A stretch of 64,000 nucleotides of DNA from Tilletia caries (lineage: Eukaryota > Basidiomycota > Exobasidiomycetes > Tilletiales > Tilletiaceae). The position numbers and the translations under genes were made by a program. The notes beneath the pieces are model-generated. The model was not told the origin of the DNA. It made no database searches and was given only the letters and a program-made list of their open reading frames with translations. The stretch is taken from assembly GCA_032718865.1 (NCBI GenBank), contig JALUTQ010000024.1, positions 419,501 to 483,500 of the forward strand. Direction: 5' to 3'. Shown in pieces: positions 54,485 through 64,000 of this stretch. Every line of letters begins with the position of its first letter. Within the stretch, counting starts at the first letter, position 1.

Positions 54485-56672
54485 TCATTCCGTCTTCGTC
54501 TTCTCCCCTTCCCGACTCCGCCTCCTAGCTTTCCGCCAGTCCTTGAGCTCCCGGACCAGAGCCACCAAGAGCGGAACGGCCACGGGCCCAAAGAGGGGCG
54601 TGTAGACCGCGTACTTATGCTCCTCGGGGAAGTAGAGCAGGCCCAACATGCTCGGGTGGAAGAATGCGCGTGATGCCAGGGTGGAGGAAAGCGAAGCGAG
54701 AGAAAGGGCGTGTTGCAGATATGCGTGTGCTCGGGAGGGCGAAGCCTGCCGCGATGACGCAGGGATACTTGCAGGGGCGCCTTGCAAGCTGCGATCAAGC
54801 TATAGAGAAATCCAAGTTGAAGAATCAGCATACAAGCACAAGAAGCGGGCGAGGGAAGGATGATGGACCTTACCTGAGTGAGAAGCTCTAAAGCACCCTC
54901 GACATCGCCTTTGACCTCAGTCCCTACACCCAGATTGGAGATCTTGTGTACCAGTCGGACCGTGCTCTGCAATGTGGCCACCGCATCGCGTGTACTTTCC
55001 ACGATCCTGCGAATGGCGAGTAGATCCGCTGGCAATCTACGAGGGATACATGTCTCCCCAAGCTCTGACTGCGTACAGAAGGGAACAGAGGAGCCAGATT
55101 CCGACCTCAGGCCCAACAGTGTCCGAAGTTGATTCGTCCACAGTCGGATGGGCTCCTGCAAGTCTTCCGCTCGAAGTGCCGGGCCGACCTGACCCTTCTT
55201 CGCAGAAGTATCATCCGAAGCCGGCAGGTTGAGCAGAACGACACCGCCCCACTGGGGCACCATCCACGCATGAGCTTGGCTCGCGTTCCCCGTCTTCGGA
55301 TCCCGAACGAGCAGAGGCCGCTGATCCGCAGCTGGAAGGTAGAGCAGGAGATGGATCGTCTTCTCTTCTTCCTCGACCAGCGATGGGACGAAAGTCGTCG
55401 TGTTCGCGAGTCCGAGGGTGGAGACGGAAGCGACTTGACGCAGACTGCTCACGGCTGAGGTCAGACTCCAGGCTGCGGCATTTACGAAGACTTTGAGGTC
55501 CTCCCACTCGACGAAGAATCTGGAATCGGTCCGCGACTTGATGACGCAAGACGACTCTTTCGGCGGGAGCGCGTCTTGAAGGAGTGAGTCCACCTCATCA
55601 GCGTCGGCTTGATCTGTCACGCTGCAGTCACCAGATTGTTCGAGGATATGAACCTGATCCTCCCTCGTGGGCTGGAATGCCAAAGGCGCGTACCAAAGGA
55701 CCTGGCTCTCTACGAGGACGTCGTGTACCCCACCCAGACTTTCGACAAGACTCTGCAGCTCGCTATCGCGCAGCGCCTGAGTGAGCTCCCAGCCATCGAC
55801 TGCGCCGCCTCGTGTGACATCTTCGTTCAGGAGGGAAAAGACGAGGCGGAGTGGACGGGAGTATTGAATGGCGCGAGTATCCGCGATCGGGAGCGTCCTG
55901 AGAGGGAGGTTGAAGACGGAGGAAAGCTGTGAAGCGATGCCTGATGCAAGGGATTCAGGTGCGCTCCCGGTCGAGCTGATGTTGAGGAAGATGGAATCAG
56001 ATGGCTTCGACCCCTTAGCGCTTGCCCCAAGGACCACATCGTATCCGAACGCCTGTATCGACGCGGGGGCTGAGCTCTCCTCGACTCCATCGAACGAGAC
56101 GCTCCAGTCGATGCACGAATCATCCTGCGCAGCGGAAGGCGCATCCGAGGATACTGATTTGTCGCTTGAAGGCGCATGCCGCCCGCTGGCCTCATCGAGG
56201 TCGCGGACCAAGCTCCGCCGGAGATGCTCGAGGAAGTCCGGTTCGGCATTGTATAATTGAGAGGAAGCCGCGTCGCCAGGAAGGTGTATTCTCAGGCTTG
56301 TAGGGATCCGTATTGGGCAGGCCTAAGCAGAAGACAGAGAGAGTCAGAAGGTCACGGCCGCCAGGACACACTGTTAACGAAATCACTCACACCTCGCTCT
56401 GTCCAGCTGCTCAGCTCAGCCTCGGGCAGCGGCAGGCGGACGATCGTCGTCGTCTTCCACCACAGCGGGACCGAAAGCACCACGCCCGTCCAGAGAGCTG
56501 CGACGATGGCCCGCCGTGTGAAGGCATTCTGGAAGCTCGGGTCGGGTCTGTCATCCTGGGGCTCTTCCTCTTCGGCATCGTCCTGACCCTTTGCTTTCCG
56601 GAAGCGCGAAATCCACGACTGCAATAGCGACGCTGGCGCCTTCTCTCCCGCCGCTGAGCCTGTCGATGCCAT
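54485..56672 (-). CDS. GPI17: GPI transamidase subunit PIG-S / Gpi17
   Basis: ER-membrane subunit of the complex that attaches GPI anchors to proteins. ATG 56672 gives MASTGSAAGEKAPASLLQSW; an upstream in-frame ATG at 56792 exists but adds unlikely sequence. TM1 is AIVAALWTGVVLSVPLWWK, followed by the family hallmark TTTIVRLPLPEAEL. The luminal domain contains SRPLRLVFSLLNED, VLVESQVLWYAPLAFQP, AWMVPQWGGVVLLNLPAS and ELLTQ. The C-terminal TM region is YTPLFGPVAVPLLVALVREL, preceded by FHPSMLGLLYFPEEHKYAVY and ending in a basic tail. Stop at 54485-54487. Three or four introns. About 640 residues, near the expected length. Confidence 0.88.
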
Positions 56673-57463
56673 CGCTGCTGCTGTCGCTACTGTCTGTCTG
56701 TCTGTCTCTGTCGCAGCGTGTCCCAAAGCGGGGCCTGTGCTCTTGGGAGGGGGCGCGATTTGCGGAGGTGCGATGCGAAACGCCGGATGCACGGACCGTC
56801 AAACTGCCGGAAAACTGCCGGAACACTGCCAGCGCGCGAAGGTGAGGCGGGAAGGGGGCAGGTGCCTGGAAGAGAGGGGAGGCAGGACAGGAGGAGGTCA
56901 CTGCTTCCCATCCATCACTCATCACCACCACTGCGATCGAGTCCGTCTTCATTCCCCTACTTCCCCCCTTTCACGCCCCCTCCCCGTTCCTGATCCCCGC
57001 CCGGTGCGCGTGCGAGCCGGTATCATCACATCCACCTTCTTCTCTTCCCACATCTCCCCCCCCCCCCACGAACTCCGCAGGGCGGTAGCATTCGAAACCA
57101 ACGTCAGTGGCCACTCGCCTCGCTCGACGTCCAGGACAGCCTTCGCCCCCGAGACGGAAAGGAAAGGGAAAATAAAACGCTAGGGCCTAGGCGTCGTGTC
57201 ATCTCGGTACGTTCTTCAATATCGCGTACAGAGGATCTGGCATAAATGCGGTGGACTCACACTCCTCTCGTTGCCTCTCTGCATACAGACTCATCGTCAC
57301 CTCAAGCACCTTGCAAGGGCCTCCTAGTGAAGCCGACTACATCGTGCAGCTGTAGCTCTATACATCAACTCATCGACCCCTCGGCTTTTTGATCACCGGT
57401 CAATCGTAGCCAAGGACAAAACGCGCACACTCACCTCTCAATCATTGGATCCATTCCCCAGCC
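56673..57463. promoter_or_regulatory. Divergent promoter region, GPI17 and myosin V
   Basis: 790 bases between divergent genes. It contains a pyrimidine-rich part with a run of C at about 57057-57067. A leader intron of the myosin gene is possible but not shown. No gene is supported. Confidence 0.4.
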
Positions 57464-60400
57464 ATGGCAGTATCAACACCCACCACCATCCTCGACTCAT
57501 ACGCCGTAGGATCCAAGGCATGGTTCGCCGACAAGGAAGCCGGCTGGATCTCGGCCACTCTCATTAAACCGGTCGCAATCTCCGCAGCTGGTGAAGTCAC
57601 GCTCGAATACGCCATCGATGACACGGGCGCCCAGCGCATCGTCAAGACCACTGTCCAGAAGCTCAACACGACAAAGAACTTTGATGACGAGCTTCCTCCG
57701 TTGAGAAATCCGCCGCTTCTGGAGGCGACTGACGATCTCACCAACCTCTCCTACCTCAACGAACCTGCCGGTGAGCATATTACATGCTACCCTTCTGTAA
57801 CCCTGTACTCGGTCCCGCTGACCGCTTCTCTGCGATTCCATCCACAGTGCTCTTCACGATTCTCAACCGATACTCACAACGCATGATCTACACCTACTCC
57901 GGTATCGTTCTCATCGCCGTCAACCCTTTCTACGCCCTCAGCCTTTACAGTCCCGAAATCATTCAGGCCTACTCCGGACGGCGAAAAGGCGAACTCGAGC
58001 CGCATCTCTTCGCCATTGCAGAGGACGCATACAGATGTATGATCCGCGACGAGAAGGACCAGACCATTGTCGTCAGCGGAGAGAGTGGTGCAGGAAAGAC
58101 GGTCTCTGCAAAGTACATCATGCGCTACTTTGCTACCGTTGAGGACCCCGACCGCCCCGGCAGCAGGAAACAAGCCAACAATGCGAAGGATGGCAGTGGA
58201 ATGAGCGAGACCGAACAGCAGATCTTGGCTACTAACCCCATCATGGAGGCCTTCGGTAACGCCAAGACGACGCGTAACGACAACTCGTCTCGATTCGGAA
58301 AGTACCTCGAAATCCTGTTCGACAAGGGCCACGACATTGTCGGCGCAAAGATGCGGACATATCTGCTCGAGCGATCGCGTCTCGTGTACCAGCCCGAGAC
58401 GGAACGAAACTACCACATTTTCTACCAGCTGTGTGCCGGTGCCCCTTCTTCGGAGCGCAAGGACCTCGGTTTGGACGATGCATCCAAGTTCTACTACCTG
58501 AACCAGGGCGGACCAGGGAATCACATCATCAACAACGTCAACGATGCGGAAGAGTTCAAGAACACGCAAAAGGCCCTCAGCGTTGTTGGAGTCACGATTG
58601 AGCGTCAGTGGCAGATCTTCCGGCTTTTGGCAGCGCTTCTTCACCTCGGAAATGTTCAGATCCAGGCATCACGCACCGACGCTATGCTCGCTGATAACGA
58701 GCCCAGCCTGTTTATCGCCACACGCATCCTCGGCATCGACTCGTCCGAATTCCGGAAGTGGACCGTCAAGAAGCAGATCCAGACGCGAGGCGAGAAGATT
58801 GTGTCCAACTTGACCCAAGCTCAGGCATGTGTCGTGCGAGACTCCGTCGCCAAGTACATCTACTCCAACCTCTTCGACTGGCTCGTGGACAAGATGAACA
58901 AGTCCCTCGCGCTCGGATCGGCCGATGTGCGCACATCCATGATTGGTGTGCTCGACATCTACGGGTTCGAACACTTCAAGACTAACTCGTACGAGCAGTT
59001 CTGCATCAACTACGCAAACGAGAGACTGCAGCACGAGTTCAACCGGCATGTATTCAAGCTGGAGCAGGACGAGTACATGGAGGAGCAGATCTCCTGGACG
59101 TTCATCGACTTCTCTGACAACCAGCCGACCATTGACATGATCGAGGGCAAGCTCGGTATTCTTTCTCTCTTGGACGAAGAGTCGCGACTTCCTTCAGGCT
59201 CGGACGCGTCCTTCCTCCAGAAGTTGTACACTCAGCTGGACAAGCGCACCGAACTCAAGCACGCGTACAAGCGACCACGCTTCGGACAGTCGGCCTTCAC
59301 TGTCTGCCATTACGCCCTGGATGTTACGTACGAGGCGGAAGGCTTCTTGGAGAAGAACAGGGACAGTGTGCCCGATGAGCATCTCGCCCTTCTCAACAAT
59401 ACCTCCAACACCTTCCTCAAGGAGATCATCGACACCTCGCACGTCCTTTCTCAGGCTGCAAAAGACGAGCTGGCGAATGGAACTACTGCTGGGGGTGCGC
59501 GAAAAGTTGGCGCAGGCGGCATGGTCAAGAAGCCCACGCTCGGATCCCAGTTCAAGGCATCGCTCATCTCCCTCATGGAAACGATCGACAACACGAATGT
59601 GCACTACATTCGCTGCATCAAGCCCAACTCGCAGAGCTTGCCTTGGCAGGTGGAGCCTCAGAACATGCTCGGTCAATTGCGAGCGTGTGGTGTTCTCGAG
59701 ACGATCCGAATCTCGTGCGCCGGTTATCCCTCGCGATGGACATTTGCAGACTTTGCAGAACGGTACTACATGCTGGTCAACTCGCGCAACTGGGACATGT
59801 CCTCGATGGAGAAAGTGCGATCGCTGGCCGAGTTCATCCTCAAGAGCATCATCACGGAGAAGGACAAGTACCAGATCGGTTTGACCAAGATCTTCTTCAG
59901 GGCTGGTATGCTTGCTCTCTTCGAGCAGCGGCGTACGGACCGACTCAACACGTTGACCACGCTCATGCAGAAGAACATGCGACGACACCTGTACCAGAAG
60001 CGATACCAGCAGATGCGCACGCAGACGGTCCGCCTCCAGGCATGGTGGCGCGTCATGCTTGCCAAGCAATATGTCCAGAACTTGCGCCGCGAGACGGCTG
60101 CTACGCTCATCCAGACACAGGCGCGTGCATTCATTGCCCGACAAACGAACAATCGGGCGATTGCCTCCATCACGCTCGTCCAGAGCATCGCCCGTGGACG
60201 GCAGATGCGGAACCGGTATGTGGTGGACAAGCAGCACTTCTTCGCTGCGCGTCTGCAAGCCATCATGCGGGGAGCTATCGTTCGGAACAAGGTCAAGTCG
60301 GACCGGAAGGGCATCATTCACTTGCAATCGTGCTTCCGTCGTCGCTTGGCCAAAAAGGAGCTTGTCTCTCTCCGGAACGAGGCCAAGACGGTCACGCACT

Positions 60401-62527
60401 TCAAGGAGGTGTCCTATAAGCTCGAGAACAAGGTCGTCGAGCTTACTCAGAGTCTGCAGAAGCGTACCAAGGACAACAAGGAACTGTCGGCGCGTGTCAA
60501 GTCACTGGAGGCGCAGGTCAAGCAGTGGCAGGGCAAGAACGAGGAGCTCGATGCCAGGGCCCGTTCGCTTCAGGAGCAAGTCAACAAGCCCTCGGTACCG
60601 CTTGCTGAGTTTGAGGCTATGGTAGCCGCCAAGGAGGAGCTCGACCGTGAGCGCGAGACGATGATGAAGCGCATCGCAGAGCACGAGAAGCGGATTGGGA
60701 CTCTTACGGATGATCTGCAGAAGCGGTCCGAGGAGCTCAAAGCACGCGAGGAGACCATCACGGGTGTGCAGAAGAGCTCGGAGGAGGACATGGCTTCCAT
60801 GCAGGCTCTGCGTGGGGAGCTGGCCTCCTTGCGAGAACAGCTCAACCGGGCGAACGCACTCAACACGCTGCAGAAGAACAGTCAGCGGATCGAGAATGCG
60901 GCTCCTCCGGTGTTCAATATGGCCACGGGTACGCAGAATGGATACAGCGCTGGGACACCCAAGCGTCGTGCTCGTCGGCATTCCGAGCAGGGTCCGTGGG
61001 CGGAGCAGACTGCTGTCCGGGACGAGACGGAGGAGGCGATGTTTGCGGCGAAGCGGAGCGCTGCGACTGCGAACCGTCACGTTTCGGTGGCGTTTGGAGC
61101 CGACGGACAGATCCCTGGCTTCCCGCAGCGGGGTGTGTATGACGATGCGTACGACGACGACCCGTCGGAGGAGATCATCAAGATTTTGGAGAACGAGGAG
61201 CAGCTGGATGAGGATGTGTTGAATGGGTTGATCCGGTTCCTCAAGGTGCCCGCGCCGTCGCAGCAGAACCCGCCGAGTCCGAAGGAGGTCCTCTTCCCGG
61301 CGCACCTGATCAGTCTGGTGACGAACGAGATGTGGAAGTACGGTCTTGTGCGGGAGTCGGAGCGGTTCCTTGCGAACGTGATGCAGACGATCCAGCAGCA
61401 TGTGATGAGCTTCCAGGCCGACGATGCGATTATCCCGGGTATCTTCTGGCTGTCGAACGTGCACGAGATCCTGTCGTTCGTGTGCATTGCGGAGTCGGAC
61501 ATGCTTCAAGGCATCGGTCCCGGTGTCGACGGAGCGGCGCGTTCGTTCGAGTGGGGCGACTACGAGCGACTGGTTACGATTGTCAAGCACGATTTGGACA
61601 GTTTGGAGTATAACATCTACCACACGTGGATGCAGGAGGCCAAGAAGAAGCTGCACAAGATGGTCATCCCGGCCCTGATCGAAAGCCAGTCGCTGCCCGG
61701 GTTCGTGACCAGCGACACCGGTGGACGGCTCTTCAACCGGCTGTTGTCTGGCGGTAACGCGCCGGCGTACACGATGGACGACGTGTTGGCGGTGTTGAAC
61801 AAGGTGTGGAAGAGCTTGAAGAGCTACTATGTGGAGCCTTCGGTGACGCAGCAGGTGATCACGGAGTTGCTCAAGTTGATTGGGGTCACGAGCTTCAACG
61901 ACTTGTTGATGCGACGCAACTTCTGCTCTTGGAAGCGAGGTAAGTTTGATCCCATCGCCTTCGTTTTGTGAGAAACCAGGATCGAAGCTGACCCTCCTTG
62001 TTCCAACAGCTATGCAAATCCAGTACAACATCACAAGGATCGAGGAGTGGTGCAAGTCGCATGACATGCCCGAGGGCACGCTCCAACTCGAGCACCTGAT
62101 GCAAGCGACCAAGCTTCTGCAGCTCAAGAAGGCTACGCTGGGCGACATCGACATCATCTACGACGTGTGCTGGATGCTGACGCCGACGCAGATCCAGAAG
62201 TTGATCTCGCACTACTACGTGGCCGACTACGAGAACCCGATCTCGCCTGAGATCTTGAAGGCGGTTGCAAGTCGGGTCGTGCCGAATGATCGGAATGACC
62301 ACTTGTTGTTGCCGCCGGAGGTGGATGAGGCGGGGCCGTACGAGCTGCCGGTGCCGCGGGAGGTTACGGGTGAGTTTTGCTCTCTTCTTCTGAGCATTCG
62401 CGTTTCCTTCCTGTTTGGATGCTGACCGTTATTTTCTTTCTGCTACAACCAACTAGGTATCGAGACATATTGTCCCGCGTTCATCAGCGTTCCTGCGATC
62501 CGAAGACTAGCCAGCCGTGTAGCGTAG
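57464..62527 (+). CDS. MYO2: Class V myosin heavy chain
   Basis: Actin motor for vesicle and organelle transport to growth sites. ATG 57464 starts the N-terminal SH3-like region (YAVGSKAWFADKEAGWISAT). Introns are at 57771-57847, 61940-62009 and 62370-62456, so exon 2 alone spans 4.1 kb. The motor has the P-loop GESGAGKTVSAKYIMRYF, switch I NDNSSRFGKYLEI, DIYGFEHFKTNSYEQFCINY and the actin-binding HYIRCIKPN. About six IQ motifs follow (MQKNMRRHLYQKRYQQM, LQAWWRVMLAKQY, IQTQARAFIARQ, VQSIARGRQMRNRY, LQAIMRGAIVRNK, LQSCFRRRLAKKE), then coiled coil and the globular DIL tail (NIYHTWMQEAKKKLHKMVIP, VCWMLTPTQIQKLISHYYVA). It ends YCPAFISVPAIRRLASRVA, with TAG at 62525-62527. An acidic segment stays open in the same frame beyond the TAG. 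About 1,600 residues, normal for the family. Confidence 0.95.
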
Positions 62528-63520
62528 GACGACGACGAGGAGGTCGACGAGGAGGAGCAGGAGGGGATTGGGGTGGACGATGGCCCGGAAGTTTTCTTAA
62601 AAATGATTGAAATATCTTTTTGTATCTACTCTATTCTCAAGACTCTGATTTCAGAAACTACTTCTCCTTTGAGACTCTTTGAGCATTCAGAGACCGCTTC
62701 AGAACCGCAGCACAGCCCGACGACTGTTCGAGCACCACGCCGGCGCCGCCGAGGAGAGAGCACCGAGCGGCGAGCACCGATCATAACGCGTACGAGTCGT
62801 TCCAATTTGGATCTGCAGGGCAGCATGCATTCCTCGTTGCGATTTACATACCACAGCCCACACGCCGGGCTGGATGCGGGCGGGCAGCGGACTGCGGACA
62901 GTCGTCCAGCAGCGGTCGCCGTCAGGGCACCAGGGTCAGCAGCGGGCATAGAGCGGAGAGGGAGGCAGCGCTGGCCAGTCAACAACAACATGATCAGTGG
63001 CGCAGATCCGCAGTCCGCACTTGCTCTTTTTATTTGTGCGCGGGGAGCGCTGGTGCGCTGGTGAGTTGGTCTGGGGCGTCCGAGCAGCGTTGCAGCGTTT
63101 CGTTGCCGGGCTTCTGTGCGGACGTGGAGCCTCGCAGCTGGAAGCCTGGAACACTGGAACGCTGCCCAATTTGTTTGCCGAGTGTCCCACCTTCGTCCCC
63201 TCGCACGGACCAGGCGTTCTCACCCCTCCCACTTCCCAGTGCTCCAACGGGCACATCGTCACAGGAACGAAACGTAAACTCTGATACCGAACAGGCTTCT
63301 GCCCCGGATTGAGACGCGGATGACGTGCAAACCTGCAAGGCACGGGATGCTGCGACAACTAACTGACAACTCTCCTGCGTGCGGGCTACGGCCTACGGCT
63401 GGTCTCGGCCTGGGGCTGTGCTCAAGTGCTGACCGGTGTCCCATTCCAGTCTGCCAGCAACGTGCGCCCCCCTTCCTGACCTTCTCCCTCCCGCACAGAC
63501 CATACGCTTCTTGAAACAGG
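62528..63520. other. Intergenic region after myosin V
   Basis: Roughly 1 kb with no supported gene. The start of it is an open continuation of the myosin frame encoding acidic residues (DDDEEVDEEEQEGIG) to 63064; this is treated in the findings. The rest has only short low-complexity frames. Confidence 0.4.
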
Positions 63521-63526
63521 TATAAA
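63521..63526 (+). promoter_or_regulatory. TATA box for the terminal small gene
   Basis: TATAAA, 108 bases upstream of the ATG at 63634 and followed by a pyrimidine-rich leader, a usual layout for a highly expressed fungal gene. Confidence 0.6.
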
Positions 63527-63633
63527 GTCATCCTCCTCCTGCTCACCTTCTCAAGTCTTACTCCCCTTCCCTACCAACATCATACATCACACACTTCCCA
63601 CTCTCAACCACCCAACCCAAACTTTCAATCAAC

Positions 63634-64000
63634 ATGGACAACCTCATCAGTGAGTACTCTCTCCCTCGCCGACGCGTACATCTCCCTCGAACATGATGAA
63701 TCTGACCATCCCCATCTTGACGCGTTTACAGACCAGGGCAAGCAGTTCCTCAGCTCTGAGCAGGGCCAGAAGGTGAGTTTGGGTCTGCCTTCTACTACCT
63801 CATCTTCTACGATCGTTCTTGCACGTACTCACTTCTTCGACGCGTTTCTTCATCCCTCCCAATCAGTTCGTCAGCCAGGCTGAGCAGCAGTTCGGTGTGA
63901 GTACCATCTACGCGTGTCTACTTGTCCCTACAGCATCTGACCCTTATCCCCATGCTCGCTCATCTAAAGGGCAACAAGAACTCCAGCAACACCTCCAGCT
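63634..64000 (+). CDS. Small hydrophilic multi-exon protein, truncated by window end
   Basis: Short exons separated by GTGAGT introns in consistent phase: MDNLI (63634-63649), then NQGKQFLSSEQGQK (about 63732-63774), then FVSQAEQQFG (about 63869-63898), then GNKNSSNTSS to the edge. The peptide is Gln/Ser/Gly-rich and hydrophilic with no signal peptide. The TATA box and pyrimidine-rich leader suggest strong or regulated transcription, as for many small fungal stress proteins, but that role is only a guess. The 3' end lies beyond the window. Confidence 0.6.

Noticed and set aside
46677..56672. A biosynthetic gene cluster around the prenyltransferase
   Set aside because: Flanking genes (SIN kinase, NBR1-like, PDCD5, GPI17) are conserved cell-biology genes and no tailoring enzyme is present within the window.
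59194..62157. Long minus-strand frames opposite the class V myosin
   Set aside because: Antisense shadows caused by the strong third-position GC bias of the myosin exon.
1..64000. CRISPR arrays, operons with ribosome-binding sites, insertion sequences and tRNA genes
   Set aside because: The intron-rich genes are eukaryotic. The tandem repeats lack regular spacers, no transposase or reverse transcriptase was seen, and TTCGAA-type words near 29365 are not set in a cloverleaf.

Overview
The window is a stretch of fungal nuclear chromosome, most likely from a basidiomycete. Most genes are interrupted by short GT-AG introns (about 48-95 nt, often with CTGAC or CTAAC branch sites). The intergenic gaps are short, both strands are used evenly, and coding DNA is GC-rich. 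The single 4.1-kb internal exon of the class V myosin, the septation-initiation-network kinase of SepH/Cdc7 type and the sconB/Met30-type F-box protein suit a member of Ustilaginomycotina or a related yeast-like basidiomycete. The class cannot be fixed from the sequence alone. There are no bacterial, organellar or viral genes, no CRISPR array and no convincing tRNA or rRNA gene.

Layout. 0.4-3.7 kb: SIR2/Hst1-type sirtuin (+). 4.3-7.5 kb: CreC/WDR20-type WD40 protein (+). 7.9-15.8 kb: one giant, mostly disordered PH-domain protein (-). 17.0-18.9 kb: kinetochore NUF2 (-), divergent from the trifunctional tRNA ligase TRL1 (19.3-22.6 kb, +). 23.0-26.9 kb: F-box/WD40 protein of the Met30/sconB family (-). 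27-32.8 kb: an accessory-looking island with an unrecognised spliced transcription unit, a hairpin-rich tandem repeat, a 15-base G run, an acidic protein built of 35-residue repeats and a second minisatellite. 32.9-35.2 kb: methylenetetrahydrofolate reductase (-). 36.0-36.5 kb: small unrecognised protein (+). 36.9-38.6 kb: SUMO E1 subunit AOS1 (+). 39.1-40.8 kb: pyruvate dehydrogenase E2 (-). 41.6-46.3 kb: SIN kinase SepH/Cdc7 (+). 46.7-48.4 kb: an orphan DMATS-type aromatic prenyltransferase (-). 49.0-53.4 kb: PB1 + multi-ZZ protein resembling the autophagy receptor NBR1 (-). 53.7-54.4 kb: PDCD5-like protein (+). 54.5-56.7 kb: GPI transamidase subunit PIG-S/Gpi17 (-). 57.5-62.5 kb: class V myosin (+). 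63.6 kb to the end: start of a small multi-exon gene (+).

The genes are mainly unlinked housekeeping functions: chromatin and carbon signalling, mitosis and cytokinesis, tRNA splicing, one-carbon and acetyl-CoA metabolism, SUMO and ubiquitin, autophagy, GPI anchoring and transport. No operon or biosynthetic cluster logic is visible. The parts most likely to be new are the 27-32.8 kb island with its 35-residue repeat protein, the lone prenyltransferase, and large low-complexity insertions placed inside catalytic or propeller folds (sirtuin, Met30-type, first ZZ finger). Exon boundaries are read by eye from consensus splice sites and frame continuity. Those given to the base were checked against both, and the others are approximate.
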